NCBI GenBank assembly: GCA_001766655.1
Contig: MJCC01000001.1
Coordinates: 874,614 to 938,613, forward strand
Length of the DNA: 64,000 nt
Source of the DNA: Phytomonas francai
Lineage: Eukaryota > Euglenozoa > Kinetoplastea > Trypanosomatida > Trypanosomatidae
Reading direction: 5' to 3'
In this document: piece after piece, positions 21,127-31,402 of the stretch
Numbering within the stretch: the first letter of the stretch is position 1
How the letters are laid out: every line of letters begins with the position of its first letter
The notes under the pieces: model-generated
The model's input: only the letters and a program-made list of their open reading frames with translations
Database searches by the model: none
What the model was told of the DNA's origin: nothing
Made by a program: the position numbers and the translations under genes

Positions 21127-22360
21127 GGAATGGACAATGTGTGTGGGGGGGGAGGAGGGGGAGATCGGTTTCGATGTTTTTTTTATTTTTACAATTTTTT
21201 TTGTGGTATCACTTTCTATTTGTTTTCCGACAATTAAGACAGTAGAGGTGATGAAACTGATCTGTACACAGGGTATTAGAAGAGAACAAAAAGTTGTACT
21301 TGTAGTACTTAAAAATAATGTAGAGGCTTCTAAACAATTTTTCTTGTCAAAACAAGTGCAAATCGTACACGTATGCACGTGTAAAAGAAGAATGAAAAAA
21401 CAACAACAACTTCGGAACGTTTAGATGACTTAAAAGCTGAATGAGGTCTGTTTGGATACCTTAGTAGTTAAAGGAAAGAAGTGGGAAATCTAGCTGGGAA
21501 GAAAAGAAGAAGAACAAAATAGTAACCACATGAGCCTATATGAGTTACATAGTGGTAGTTTCTAAAATATGAAGATGAAACAGTAGGTGGAAACCTTTAA
21601 TACACAGTTTTTAGTTTGTCATATTGCAAATTTAACGTACCACATAATATTTCGATGAAAAATTTCCTTTTTGTACTAAACATTTTTCCTATACGTGGGT
21701 AAATATTGCACAGTTGTATACATGTGCTGTGTAGAAAAAAAAGGAAAATAATTCTGTACATAAATAATTTCAGAAATTACATAACGACAACTGAATTAAT
21801 ATTGCAATCTGCATATGCCGCTTTTTCAAAAAAGCGCATCTCACGGGTAGTTGCAATTACATAGTATCACCACATACATCAATGAAGTTTATCAAGCGGT
21901 GGATAAAAAAGAAACAATAAATATAATTAATAATGCATCAATCGAAACATATAAACGTTAATAATTCACACCATAAGCTGAAGTGAATTACAGTGAAGCA
22001 TACAAGCATTCCATAGGAATGCAATGAGTTCTTCACATTACTTTCGTTACTTATTGGTTCATTACCTACTCATTTTCACTCACTTCGTCGAGAAAATCGT
22101 GAACGCATGCATGCGAAGAAAAAGAACAACTGGGTTTAGGATATACATAGGGGAAAAAAAGAAGCACAGTAAATAAGAAGCAGTTCATATAATATATATA
22201 TGGTGATTTTCTTTCCATTCTAACCAGCAAGATCCGAGCATGAGAGCGACTTGTTACGATACGGCTACATTTCTCGTCTACATATCGACTAAAATATCTT
22301 TTTCCCGTGCGTGTCGTGGTAGTGCGTCCTCATTTCTGTTCCCAAAAACGATTGTAATGC
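21127..22360. other. Long AT-rich intergenic region
   Basis: It contains the 5' UTR of the WD40 gene, including a C/T tract at about 21138-21162 on the minus strand. About 1.1 kb of very AT-rich spacer follows, with no coding frame on either strand and a short TA run near 22190-22201. Confidence 0.6.
21262..21263 (-). promoter_or_regulatory. Probable spliced-leader acceptor AG for the WD40 gene
   Basis: On the minus strand TTTTTGTTCTCTTCTAATAC runs into CCTGTGTACAG, a textbook pyrimidine tract and acceptor. No ATG lies between it and 21126, which decides the start. Assignment is inferred. Confidence 0.6.
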
Positions 22361-23242
22361 TTAATTAATGTGGTGTTTTTCAAGCGTCTTGTCTGTTTCC
22401 TTTAACGCTTCGGACAAAGGGAGGTTAGCGTTCTGGCAGACTCTTATGGTGTCATAATGCTTCGCCAAGAGCGTCGCAACCACGCCGTATGCGTTCAAAT
22501 GGTCTTGCACCGCGTTGGGCGTATCCTCATCGCGCTGGATGAGACGCCCTAACAGGGCCATATCGTTTTCAGGCGGCGGGTTCGTCTTGAGATGGTACAC
22601 CACTTGGGTAGCCGAGTCAACCCGCTGCAATATCAAACGTTCCATCACCACCGTATCATCGGCCACGAGCTGGATGTAAAGATCTGGTGTGTACCCTTCA
22701 GCTTCGAGGACTTCGACCTGCTTGAGAGTTCTTGGGAAGCCCTCGAGAATCCAGCCGTTTTCCTTCACATCATTTTTCTGTAGTCGATTTCGTAAGAGGC
22801 CAATCACAAGGGAATCTGGCACCAATTTATTATTTTTAAATAAGTCTTCCGCAATTTTTCCTGCGTCAGTACCGTTATCAATTTCGTCGCGAATGAGTTC
22901 GCCAGTTGAAATGTAGACAGGACGAATATTTTTTTTCTGTTTGTAGAATTGCGTAATTTGCTCGCCGTGTGTTTGTACGTTAGTTGATGGCGGCCCGGCG
23001 ATGATAATATGCGGCAGATATGGAGTGGAGGTAAGCTTGTGAAGGAAGGCATAGGGGCATTCTGGTTTCTGATTAATAATAGACCGCATAATGAATTCCA
23101 TTATCTCTGGGATATGCTTCTCACGCATGTAGGCAATCGTATCCTCTGACAAGACCCTGAAGTTGTTCGCTGCAACAGAATCTATAATACTTTCATTTGT
23201 GTTACGAGCCTCGTTGCCCTCAATACGCTGAGTTTCCACCAT
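22361..23242 (-). CDS. Adenylate-kinase-like protein (AK8-like N terminus) with a lost P-loop lysine
   Basis: The 293-residue protein starts at an ATG. Residues 37-70 (YMREKHIPEIMEFIMRSIIN) form a helical docking/dimerisation-like segment as found in front of AK8-type domains. The kinase fold follows: strand HIIIAG and loop GPPSTNVQT (83-91), where active enzymes have GPPGSGKGT; then YISTGELIRDEI, GWILEGFPRT (163-172), VDSATQVVYHLKTNPPP and LIQRDEDTP. The Walker A lysine is replaced by Val and the Gly-Ser-Gly by Thr-Asn. The LID GR is QR, and the second arginine of the R-x-x-D-x(7)-R pattern is absent. I confirmed the P-loop codons directly. Kinetoplastid adenylate kinases include axonemal forms with N-terminal extensions, so a structural flagellar role is plausible but inferred. 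Confidence 0.88.
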   Translation of the reverse strand: MVETQRIEGNEARNTNESIIDSVAANNFRVLSEDTIAYMREKHIPEIMEFIMRSIINQKPECPYAFLHKLTSTPYLPHIIIAGPPSTNVQTHGEQITQFYKQKKNIRPVYISTGELIRDEIDNGTDAGKIAEDLFKNNKLVPDSLVIGLLRNRLQKNDVKENGWILEGFPRTLKQVEVLEAEGYTPDLYIQLVADDTVVMERLILQRVDSATQVVYHLKTNPPPENDMALLGRLIQRDEDTPNAVQDHLNAYGVVATLLAKHYDTIRVCQNANLPLSEALKETDKTLEKHHIN

Positions 23243-23675
23243 TGTATCGATCTGATGTTTATGTGTGTGCTTGAGTGTAGGCGTTCAAAATTGTGACAGA
23301 TCAAAAATATATATAAAATGTTTTAATTGAACTGTGCAGTAGTCCGACGCAAGGGAAAAGAAAAAGGGAAATGAATCAATTTTGGAGAAAAAACACACAA
23401 AATATGAGGGGTTTTCCTATCCAAAACAAAGAAAGGTAGGCTTGTTGATTATTTCACCTTCTTTGCATGTGCCCCAAAGAATCTACTGATTAGCCAACAC
23501 ATATCCGCAGCACCATTTCTACTTTTTTATTTCTTAAATATACGATTTATTTTGGTGAAAGGATTTGCCACGGAAAGAAAACGTAATAGCCAAAAGCATT
23601 GCTATTTGCCAAACCTCATTTGATTTTTCCCCATTATTTCTACTCCTTTGATTGTATTTGCATTAATTGAATATA

Positions 23676-23719
<44 letters not shown>

Positions 23720-24263
23720 CTACGATATACGTATGCATAATCCAATTCAGGATTTGAAACAAGTCCTATGTGATTAGTCTCGCTTTCTTCACCTAAAACC
23801 GTATTGAAAGGGATTCTCTAGATGGCATTAGTCCTGGATCCTTTTTGACACGAGTTTATGTCCTTAAGCATTCCAATACACATTCTTCCAAAATTTATTT
23901 TTATTTTCAATTTCTCCATTCTTCGAGAAAGACATTTTATTCAAGTGGCGTACATCGTTTTCCCATAAAAATTCGAAATTTGCGTTAGCCACCATGATTG
24001 ATCCAGATCCACAAAATTATACAGCATAGACTACCAAAAAAAAAGAATCACAGGAGTTGCGACCACAGAACTCAACAATGATGCTCCACCTTTGATCTGC
24101 CCGCAGTGTGTATCACCACAAAAGCTGATTTCCAAATGGAAAAGGTTCCAAGTACATATTTTCCCCTTAAATCTGTGATACCAAGCCATGATCATATGGA
24201 AAAATGTCCGTATTTGCGACCTTTTTTGTCCCCTCATTTCAGTTCTGATGTTAAAAAGTATAA
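23243..24263. other. Intergenic region with TA tract
   Basis: AT-rich spacer with a long TA repeat (23681-23717). The stretch 24000-24260 is less AT-rich, but I could not support a gene in it. Confidence 0.55.
23681..23717. repeat. (TA)n microsatellite
   Basis: About 18 TA units, the longest uninterrupted TA tract in the window. Confidence 0.95.
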
Positions 24264-26753
24264 TCAAGATCTTTTAGATCGCCTTGAGGATAGCACTGCC
24301 TGACGCTGTTTTTGAAGTGTTTGCCTGTAAAAAATAGTTGCCTCTCGGCTTACATTCATCTCTCTCAGCACAGTGTGCAAATATGTAAAGAGGGTAGGGT
24401 GGGTTTCTGGTGTGTGAGAGTTGTTGTACGAGCTTGACTCCTGCGCCTGTGAGGTTCCACTAGTGCGCTTTTTGGAACCTGAATCGGCCTCATTATGGCT
24501 ACCATGGTTCTCTGAAAGCTCGTGCGTTTCCAGCATCAGCCTATCACAGCACAGAATTCGGTTGCGTTCCCAGTTGCATCGCTCTAGCAGATCCAAGACA
24601 TCCCCATGAGGAGAGCGATGGCTTTCAGAGGTGCGGATTTGGTAAAGTCGCGACTTCGCGCCTTCTGAAATAACTAGCGGGTAATGGATTAACAATAAAA
24701 CGAAAAGCCCGAGAGTCCAATCCAGTGGTCCTATCCTCATCGCCGATATCAAGAGGACCTTGAAGCATGCACTGTTTCGATCGGAATTATTCTTGGTCTC
24801 AAAATCCCAGCTCGTGTGGAAAACCTCCGTGTAGGTGTAGTGCTGCTCTACAAAGATGCGTAATAGACGTTGAAGGCGATGTCGATTCCGCTGCCGCGCT
24901 AAATCGCTGACGGCAAAGATACAGTAGGAGCAACTCACAGCTTCCAGCGCTCCGTGAGATTTCTGGCCGAAATTGAAGGCGGCTTCTGCAGCGAGCAGCA
25001 TGACAGTGGCATCCCTGCGCATGTGGCCCTCAAACCGGGAGGAAAGTGACCTGAGAACCTCATTATCCGCTCTGGCACCATACTCGATAAGCACACGAAG
25101 CACATACTCCGCTTCCTCTTCGGGCAAAGCGATGCCTGGGCGGCGCCGGCCGCCCTTACGATCCTTGCTTTCTGAATGCTTTCCGTGCGCCTGTTGCGAG
25201 GGTGTCATCTCCAAATTCCTCAAGTTACTCGAGGTGACCGAACAGTCGCCGCTGGGGATCATTTCCCTCTCCAGAAGTTCTCCTTCATTGTTCTCCAACT
25301 CAAAGTTAAAGGCGTTTACTTCTTGAAGCGAGCGTCGACTCACAGAGTGCTCTGACAGCTCCTCAGCATCTTCTACGTTGATCCTGTTCTGGTCCTTATC
25401 CTCTGATAACGTAACCTTGCCTGGGCGGTACGCCAGCGACTCATTGAAGGGGTACACCAAGTCCTTCAACGGCGTTGTTCCATTGCAAAAAAAGTTCAAA
25501 AGTGCGGAAAGAATCATATTATCGCCATCCAGTGGGGTACACTCAACTTCTGCACGATGAACAACTTTCATTGCTTCCATGAGCGGTATGGTTTGATTAT
25601 TATGTTCAGCTTCAATAGCTGACTCACGAAGTCGCCATGCGAAATACGACCTTTCGTTCCTGCGAAGCGAGTCGTGGGTGCCTTCAGCTGCCGTGCCTCC
25701 AGATGCATACTCGGAGGCATCATGTGAGTGGGGAGTGGTAGCTTTGATTCCTAAAGTAGTACTGCCTGGTGAGTATCTTTTGAAACATTGCGTAAAGTGC
25801 ATACTTGGAAACATCATGCTGCCGCATTGCTTGCATAATATACGAAGCAGAGACGGCTCTGGTGGAATACCATAGTCGAGCATGAGTTCGTAGTAGTCCA
25901 AGACGGACCCCTTCTTTAGCGTTTTAGAGTTAAACAGGAATGCAAACATGCGGGTGGAGAGGGGGATCAAGCCCACACCAGTGTACCGTTCAAATACTGT
26001 CTCGGCATCCTCTTTCTTCATACACCTCACAAAACTTTTTTCCAGTAGACTAGCTACACGAGGCGTGACTGGGATGTTGATACCTTTGATGTATTTGATT
26101 AGTTCAGAAAGCGTCAAACTATCTTCTGGCTGATATTTAAGCAACGCCGCCACCAACACGGAGGAAGTGGCTTGGCCTTCGCTCATGTGATACTTGATAA
26201 TTGTATCCATCGCACAAGAAGATTTAAGTTTTATTCCGCGCAAGAGCTCTGAGGAATGTTCAAATAGCCCTTCGAATTCATCTACAATTTCTTGGTGATG
26301 CTCATCTTCATCCGGTGCCTTCTGAAGTACCGTGATTAAACTCAGCGCCCACACATACTCCAAGTCATGCTCTATTTCGTAAAGGGTGTACGCCCTCTGA
26401 GAGATATTGATTTCCCGATTTGAAATTATGTCAGGATCCACCATTTGTGGCAACTGAGATGCTCTAAAATCACTGCTGGAGGGTTGTCCACCGGCTTTCA
26501 GGCGCCTTGATAAAAATTTTGGGTCTAACACATTCACGGAGTTTTCCAACTCCTCGATCAAATTCATTTCCTCGCGTTTTTCTTGGATCATACCAACTAG
26601 TCTGTGTAGGTCAGAAAGCGCGAGAAGCATGTCGTAGTATTGTAAGGCCATAGTTCCATCGTTTTCCCTAAAGCTTTTTTGGATTTTATCCAGAGTTGGA
26701 TTAACAGCCTCTAACACGGCTTTGATATCAGAATCAACAGACTCTTGGGCCAT
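24264..26753 (-). CDS. Helical-repeat (PPR-like) hypothetical protein
   Basis: The protein has 829 residues from the ATG at 26751-26753; the frame begins two codons earlier at TTG. It is almost wholly helical. Residues about 215-320 have the paired-helix rhythm of pentatricopeptide or related repeats (for example SLLEKSFVRCMKKEDAETVF, then FAFLFNSKTLKKGSVLDYYE). Similar spacing recurs near 555-700 and at the C-terminal LFTYLHTVLREMNVSREATI. There is no obvious mitochondrial presequence, which is unusual for a kinetoplastid PPR protein, so other alpha-solenoids remain possible. A charged disordered linker lies at about 440-530. The end is basic (SSRRSKRS) before TGA. Confidence 0.75.
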   Translation of the reverse strand: MAQESVDSDIKAVLEAVNPTLDKIQKSFRENDGTMALQYYDMLLALSDLHRLVGMIQEKREEMNLIEELENSVNVLDPKFLSRRLKAGGQPSSSDFRASQLPQMVDPDIISNREINISQRAYTLYEIEHDLEYVWALSLITVLQKAPDEDEHHQEIVDEFEGLFEHSSELLRGIKLKSSCAMDTIIKYHMSEGQATSSVLVAALLKYQPEDSLTLSELIKYIKGINIPVTPRVASLLEKSFVRCMKKEDAETVFERYTGVGLIPLSTRMFAFLFNSKTLKKGSVLDYYELMLDYGIPPEPSLLRILCKQCGSMMFPSMHFTQCFKRYSPGSTTLGIKATTPHSHDASEYASGGTAAEGTHDSLRRNERSYFAWRLRESAIEAEHNNQTIPLMEAMKVVHRAEVECTPLDGDNMILSALLNFFCNGTTPLKDLVYPFNESLAYRPGKVTLSEDKDQNRINVEDAEELSEHSVSRRSLQEVNAFNFELENNEGELLEREMIPSGDCSVTSSNLRNLEMTPSQQAHGKHSESKDRKGGRRRPGIALPEEEAEYVLRVLIEYGARADNEVLRSLSSRFEGHMRRDATVMLLAAEAAFNFGQKSHGALEAVSCSYCIFAVSDLARQRNRHRLQRLLRIFVEQHYTYTEVFHTSWDFETKNNSDRNSACFKVLLISAMRIGPLDWTLGLFVLLLIHYPLVISEGAKSRLYQIRTSESHRSPHGDVLDLLERCNWERNRILCCDRLMLETHELSENHGSHNEADSGSKKRTSGTSQAQESSSYNNSHTPETHPTLFTYLHTVLREMNVSREATIFYRQTLQKQRQAVLSSRRSKRS

Positions 26754-27206
26754 TGTCAAAAGGTAAACGCCTGTGAACGTTCGGAATTTTTGTTTTATAA
26801 TAGGATAAAATGTGAAAAAAAATGCCTCTTTAAGGTTCGTCTTCTTCGTTCAACGAAAACTTAGGATCTCACCTGTTAGACGTTATTGACTACTGCGTTA
26901 TCGTCCTCTTGGAGTTTACAGAGTAACATACCATCCACAGTAAAGATTAGATAAATTAGTAAAAGGAAAACGATTCAGAGACTTCATGAATTAATACCGA
27001 GAGAGGCAGCTGTTCCACCTTCCGTGTGAGCTAGATCAGAGCAGAAGAATAATACTCGGCTACGAAATATTACAAGCTTCTGCAATAAATACGTATTCTC
27101 TTCGTCATTTGATCATATAAAAAAGTGAAACATTGTGCATTAGAATATGTTAATAAAATAGAACAAAAATTCAAAAAAGTCACTAATATGTACGCAATGC
27201 AACATC
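26754..27206. other. Intergenic region, no gene seen
   Basis: AT-rich spacer between the Yippee/Mis18-like gene and the helical-repeat gene; no coding frame. Confidence 0.55.
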
Positions 27207-28991
27207 TTAATCGCTAATACTGGCTTCCAAGCATAGCCCCCATTCTTCAGCCAGACGATCTGTTTCATTCTTCCCGTTTAACACCACACTTCGGGAAGAT
27301 GACTCTGAGGATATGGGTGTCGTGGGGACCGGTTGATCTTCTTTATGCATAGGTTTTCTATTATTGGTATTATCCACATGGCTCATATCGCCTCCGTACT
27401 TTCTATTACCCTCGGATGCAGTGCTCACAAGTAACTCATCAAAAGGGATCCTTCTATTATTTGGGATGTACTCCAAACATAGACTGTTTACTAAGAACCA
27501 CACGGACGCATTACTACGTTCTGGCCTCCCACTATTTTGCATACTAGCAGCGATACTACCTTCAGCGCTTTCTAGAATACCAAGGCAACCATTACAATAC
27601 TGACAAAATACTGAAAACGTTAACGAGCCATTAGGTTTTAGACGTTGGATTTTGGTATTGATCTGCGCCGACGAAGTGCTCTTAGAGTCTTCGCCACCAA
27701 TATTTGTGATCTCCACCCGTAGGCCGTTCGTATGAGCACGGCTGAACACGGCATATCCCTTAGCCCGTGAGTGTAGCAGGTCCGCTGCGGGTACGTGATG
27801 CTGTGGTGAGCACACAGGGTTCCTGCATCTAATGCAAGCATAGTAGCCCTCTTTGAGCTGCTTCGGGTAGAAGTGCAAAGCGCTCACGTCCTTTGCAGAG
27901 GCATTGGCAACGCCCCCCGAACCCAACAAAGCACCGTAAATTCCCGCGGACTGCGAAACCATCTCACTGGGGTTTGCGTAGGCTTGGGTCCACAAATAGG
28001 TTGAAAAGGGCGGTTCCAAGCAGGAGCCTTCTATTACAGAAGTAACTTCATTGGGCATCTCTTTGAGCGTGCGCCAATTCAACGTATTATGGTAGTCATC
28101 CTTAGCGCCACGCGGGGAAGGAACCAAGGGCTTGGATCTGAAACTGTCAACCGTTTCTGTCTTGATATCAGCGCGCGCTCCAGCTTGTTGGTGCAGTGAT
28201 GTGGATTTTATTACTTGTTGTGTGTTTAGAACTACTTTGCTTTTTTGTTCCGATGCTTCCAAGGACAAAGCCCCTTTGTTGTTCATCATGAGATCGGAAG
28301 ATGCGACTAACTGAGATGGGCTCAGTGGTCTCACCCCCGCTGCCTGTTGCTTCCGACCTATCGTATTCGACGCATCTCTTTTACGCTTTAGTTCTTCGGA
28401 ATCAACCTCGGGATTCGAAGCAGCTTCTACTGGAGCTCGTGTGGGCAGTCTGGAAAACACTTTTCGGTTTAATAACCTGGGTGGCGGTTTATTAGTAGTA
28501 GAATTGTTGGGTAAAAGATGCGGACGCTGCCGCCCTGGGCGTTTGGGTTCGCGTGGATACTCTTTGTTGGTTGTCTTTTCCGAAGAGTGCCCCACGTTCG
28601 TACCCTTTGGTGTAGGGTCTATTGAAGACACTTTGTGTGTGTTGGTGTGTTTCGTCGCGCAGGTCACCGTTGATAAGGGAGGGTGAGGTTTTCTAGAACT
28701 AGATTTGGCTCTCTCTGATGTCTTAGTATCTGAGATCAAATGATGCATGCTGCCACTATCATATGTGTTAAGCATACCATTGTTGCAAGTGGAAGGGAGT
28801 ATGGCATGAGAGGGCGTGTTGCTATAAGCTCTTGTGTGGAATCGTCTATTTGACACCTGCTGCCGCGGTACAACCAGGGGCTCTAATCGAGTGCCGGTGG
28901 TTGAGTTAAGATTGTGAGATTGCTTTGGCGGTGCAGGTGTGTAGGTTCTGGATGGGGCAGAGAAAAGCCCACGGGTAGCATTCGTGGGCAT
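27207..28991 (-). CDS. Protein with a Yippee/Mis18-like zinc-binding domain
   Basis: The 594-residue protein starts at an ATG. The first 330 residues are disordered, basic and Ser/Thr/Pro-rich. A compact domain follows. It has EGYYACIRCRNPV with the first CxxC near 386-389, a set of strands (AKGYAVFSRAHTNGLRVEI), the second pair in FSVFCQYCNGCLGILESA near 463-466, and a final strand/helix VWFLVNSLCLEYIPNN. The order CxxC, strands, CxxC-x-x-LG and FLxxxxLxxY is the signature of the beta-tent fold of Yippee and Mis18 proteins; the last segment resembles the Mis18 version more. Mis18 loads CENP-A at centromeres elsewhere, but kinetoplastids use unconventional kinetochores, so the role here is open. 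A short conserved-looking tail ends EEWGLCLEASISD. Confidence 0.7.
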   Translation of the reverse strand: MPTNATRGLFSAPSRTYTPAPPKQSHNLNSTTGTRLEPLVVPRQQVSNRRFHTRAYSNTPSHAILPSTCNNGMLNTYDSGSMHHLISDTKTSERAKSSSRKPHPPLSTVTCATKHTNTHKVSSIDPTPKGTNVGHSSEKTTNKEYPREPKRPGRQRPHLLPNNSTTNKPPPRLLNRKVFSRLPTRAPVEAASNPEVDSEELKRKRDASNTIGRKQQAAGVRPLSPSQLVASSDLMMNNKGALSLEASEQKSKVVLNTQQVIKSTSLHQQAGARADIKTETVDSFRSKPLVPSPRGAKDDYHNTLNWRTLKEMPNEVTSVIEGSCLEPPFSTYLWTQAYANPSEMVSQSAGIYGALLGSGGVANASAKDVSALHFYPKQLKEGYYACIRCRNPVCSPQHHVPAADLLHSRAKGYAVFSRAHTNGLRVEITNIGGEDSKSTSSAQINTKIQRLKPNGSLTFSVFCQYCNGCLGILESAEGSIAASMQNSGRPERSNASVWFLVNSLCLEYIPNNRRIPFDELLVSTASEGNRKYGGDMSHVDNTNNRKPMHKEDQPVPTTPISSESSSRSVVLNGKNETDRLAEEWGLCLEASISD

Positions 28992-29507
28992 TCCTTAATC
29001 TTATTATCCCACTGGAGAAATGGTTATCACTGTGAGGTCTAGAGAGAGAGCGTATAACAAAAAATCTTGTTCCACTATAGCACGCAAAATATATTCATTG
29101 AACAAAAATATAATAAGCAGATTAAAATCAATGTAAATACACTTTCATCAAGTATGGAAAAACATTTTTCCCGTTTGCATCCCCCACGCTGGAAAAAGGA
29201 CCTAAGTAATTTTTGTATGGCAAAACGCTATATCACCACAACTCCTGCTTTACCTAATTAAACCCAACGAAATTAGGATCGTAACACGCTTAAATATGCA
29301 CCAATACACACACACACACACAGACACACACTACTATATATAATAACAATTATTATTATGTCGTAAATTAATCTCCAATTAGTATAGACATATACGAAGC
29401 AATTGTAAAAAATAAAATACGCAGAGACAATAAATGTATATATATATATTGTCTGTCCCTAATGCTCGATCTTTACGCAGGAGCGCCACTTCATCTAAAC
29501 AGTCTTT
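28992..29507. other. Intergenic region with CA and TA repeats
   Basis: AT-rich spacer between the R-SNARE gene and the zinc-domain gene. It has a short (CA)n stretch at about 29307-29331 and TA-rich runs near 29334 and 29434-29447. No gene is supported. Confidence 0.55.
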
Positions 29508-30236
29508 TTATTTTCCGGTTGAAGTATCACCATTGCCTGAAAAGAAGGTGAACATCACAAAGAAAAAGAACACCGTTGCTATACCACCGACAATCAGCTT
29601 TCCCTTCATCGTGTTCCACCACAACTGGTAGCGAAGGTCGCGGCTACTGCGCTGGAAGCCCTGCGCCTGGTACTGCAGATCTTCGGTTGCCTGAACGATA
29701 TCATCGATTTTTTGACCTCGTTGGAGAACCCTCTCAACATTGTCGAGCGCCAGGTTCTTCACCTCATCGACAGCTTGTTTAACGCGGCGAACCTTGTCCT
29801 CACTATCAGTCTCGCTGCTCATCTTGAGTAGCACGTCACGAGCGGGCTTTGCAAATATATCAACCATTCTCGGCGTCAACTTGTTTGTGTCCTCCACAAA
29901 CATCTTAAAGAAAAGTGCTGTAAGCTCGTCAAGCGTGCTTTGTGCGTGGCGGCGGCTCACGTCTTTGCCACAAATCAGAGCGAACCCCAGCGTCTCGGTA
30001 GTGGTGACATGGTAGGAAAGTTGCACTTCCTTTGTAGGGTCTATGTCAGACGTGACATTGAGAAAGGAAGAGGTGCGGAAATGCGGCGCCATGCATTTGC
30101 TCACCACCTCTGCCCATACTGTCCCAGGGATGGAAAAGTTCTCTGTAGGTACACCCGAGATCTTACCCAGCATCATGCGGTCCGAGATGCGCACGACGAC
30201 ACCGCCGTATAATTTGTTATCAGTAATTGGGTTCAT
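29508..30236 (-). CDS. Longin-type R-SNARE (VAMP7/Sec22-like)
   Basis: The 242-residue protein starts at an ATG. Residues 1-115 form a longin-like domain ending in GFALICGKDVSRRHAQSTLD. The SNARE helix (about 152-205) has the zero-layer arginine in NVERVLQRGQKIDDI (R173) and the following heptads to RSSRDLRYQLWW. A single membrane anchor (about 214-232, LIVGGIATVFFFFVMFTFF) is followed by a short lumenal tail. It would fuse vesicles in the endosomal or early secretory route. The helix core resembles both VAMP7 and Sec22, so the precise compartment is uncertain. Length is typical of the family. Terminal codon TAA. Confidence 0.9.
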   Translation of the reverse strand: MNPITDNKLYGGVVVRISDRMMLGKISGVPTENFSIPGTVWAEVVSKCMAPHFRTSSFLNVTSDIDPTKEVQLSYHVTTTETLGFALICGKDVSRRHAQSTLDELTALFFKMFVEDTNKLTPRMVDIFAKPARDVLLKMSSETDSEDKVRRVKQAVDEVKNLALDNVERVLQRGQKIDDIVQATEDLQYQAQGFQRSSRDLRYQLWWNTMKGKLIVGGIATVFFFFVMFTFFSGNGDTSTGK

Positions 30237-30682
30237 AGTTTCGTATAACAGTTAAAAGAAGGAAAAAATACGTTGTGCTATTTGTCGTGAGAACTCAAAA
30301 TTGGAATGGTATGTGCAAGCAATGGAAAGGGTAGAATAAAAAAAGTATATATGTATATATGGGGAACTACAACTGAAGAATACGAAAGCTTTTTTCTAGT
30401 AAAAGATAATACACGAAAGGCATAATATTGCAGAAGTTAGCATGCTAGCTGTCTCAACACGATGGGTGGGAACTGGGTTTCCTATAGTGGTAAATTTGGA
30501 ATGTACAATTACTAATTTCCTTCTGTAATGAACACTTAAAGCCACTTATTCAACAAAGCAGCGCTGTTGTCTTTTTAAAACCCTAATACCAACTAAAGAA
30601 TATGTGCACCTGGGTAAATTCCAAATTTACGTATTGACGACAAGATAAAATAACAGTAGCGACTAAAGATGAGCAAAATTTT
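30237..30682. other. Intergenic region, no gene seen
   Basis: AT-rich spacer between the RING gene and the R-SNARE gene. The phrase AAATTTGGAAT at about 30491 has a near-inverted partner (ATTCCAAATTT) at about 30617, so the two could pair in RNA. Nothing else is seen. Confidence 0.5.
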
Positions 30683-31402
30683 TCATTCTGCTATGAGGGG
30701 TTTTCTGCACATTGGGCATGTGTAATTATGTTCTTTCAACCACCCCCTCAGACAAGTCTGATGGTAATAGTGGTTACAAAAAAGCTTTACAATGCACTCT
30801 GATGATCCTAAAATATCCACAAGACAGATAGAGCAAGGAAGACTAGCCTCAGCTACATCTCCATTCGTACCGAGGCCCCTAACTTTATCCCAACCATAGT
30901 TATGACAATTTGTACTCTCAGAGGGGTTTTGAGGCCCCTCTGGTACCGCGGTCGTGGTGTTTTTCATACTAGAGGTAATATACCCGCTCTCTACACAACA
31001 CCTAGGATCTACGCTATGGCTATTCATGTTTTCAATATAACTGGCATGGAGTTTTTGAACTTCCTCCAGTGGGATCCCAGACTCAAAAGTAGTCAGGACA
31101 TGCAAAATTTCGTCTATGGTGAAGTCTTGATACCCTACTGGTTTCACTGATGACGTACCTACTTGGTTTGCAGTACTTGCCATTAGCTCATTGTTGACGT
31201 ACAAATTTGTTGTGTGTAACTGGATATCAGATAACACTATCGGCGTATATTGCATTACTGAGACATTTGAAGAGTTGCAATATGCACAACGAAGTTCTAA
31301 CTCGGCATCGCGATCACCACGATTTTCACGATTTTGAATAAGTGTTACGGAATAGCCACAAGTTTGGCATAAAGAAATCGTGGTAGAGTTCAAAATATCC
31401 AT
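30683..31402 (-). CDS. RING-H2 zinc finger protein (probable E3 ubiquitin ligase)
   Basis: The protein has 239 residues from the first ATG (31400-31402). The C-terminal RING has the C3H2C3 order: CSIC, then LFCNHYYHQTC, WLKEHNYTCPMC. The N terminus carries two more CxxC pairs (SLCQTCGYSV and LRCAYCNSSN) about 25 residues apart, which probably bind another zinc as in RNF126/BCA2-type zinc ribbons. The middle part includes FTIDEILHVLTTFESGIPLE. The layout (N-terminal zinc ribbon, C-terminal RING-H2) suggests a ubiquitin ligase; its substrate is unknown. Stop is TGA right after KPLIAE, the usual end for C-terminal RING proteins. Confidence 0.88.
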   Translation of the reverse strand: MDILNSTTISLCQTCGYSVTLIQNRENRGDRDAELELRCAYCNSSNVSVMQYTPIVLSDIQLHTTNLYVNNELMASTANQVGTSSVKPVGYQDFTIDEILHVLTTFESGIPLEEVQKLHASYIENMNSHSVDPRCCVESGYITSSMKNTTTAVPEGPQNPSESTNCHNYGWDKVRGLGTNGDVAEASLPCSICLVDILGSSECIVKLFCNHYYHQTCLRGWLKEHNYTCPMCRKPLIAE

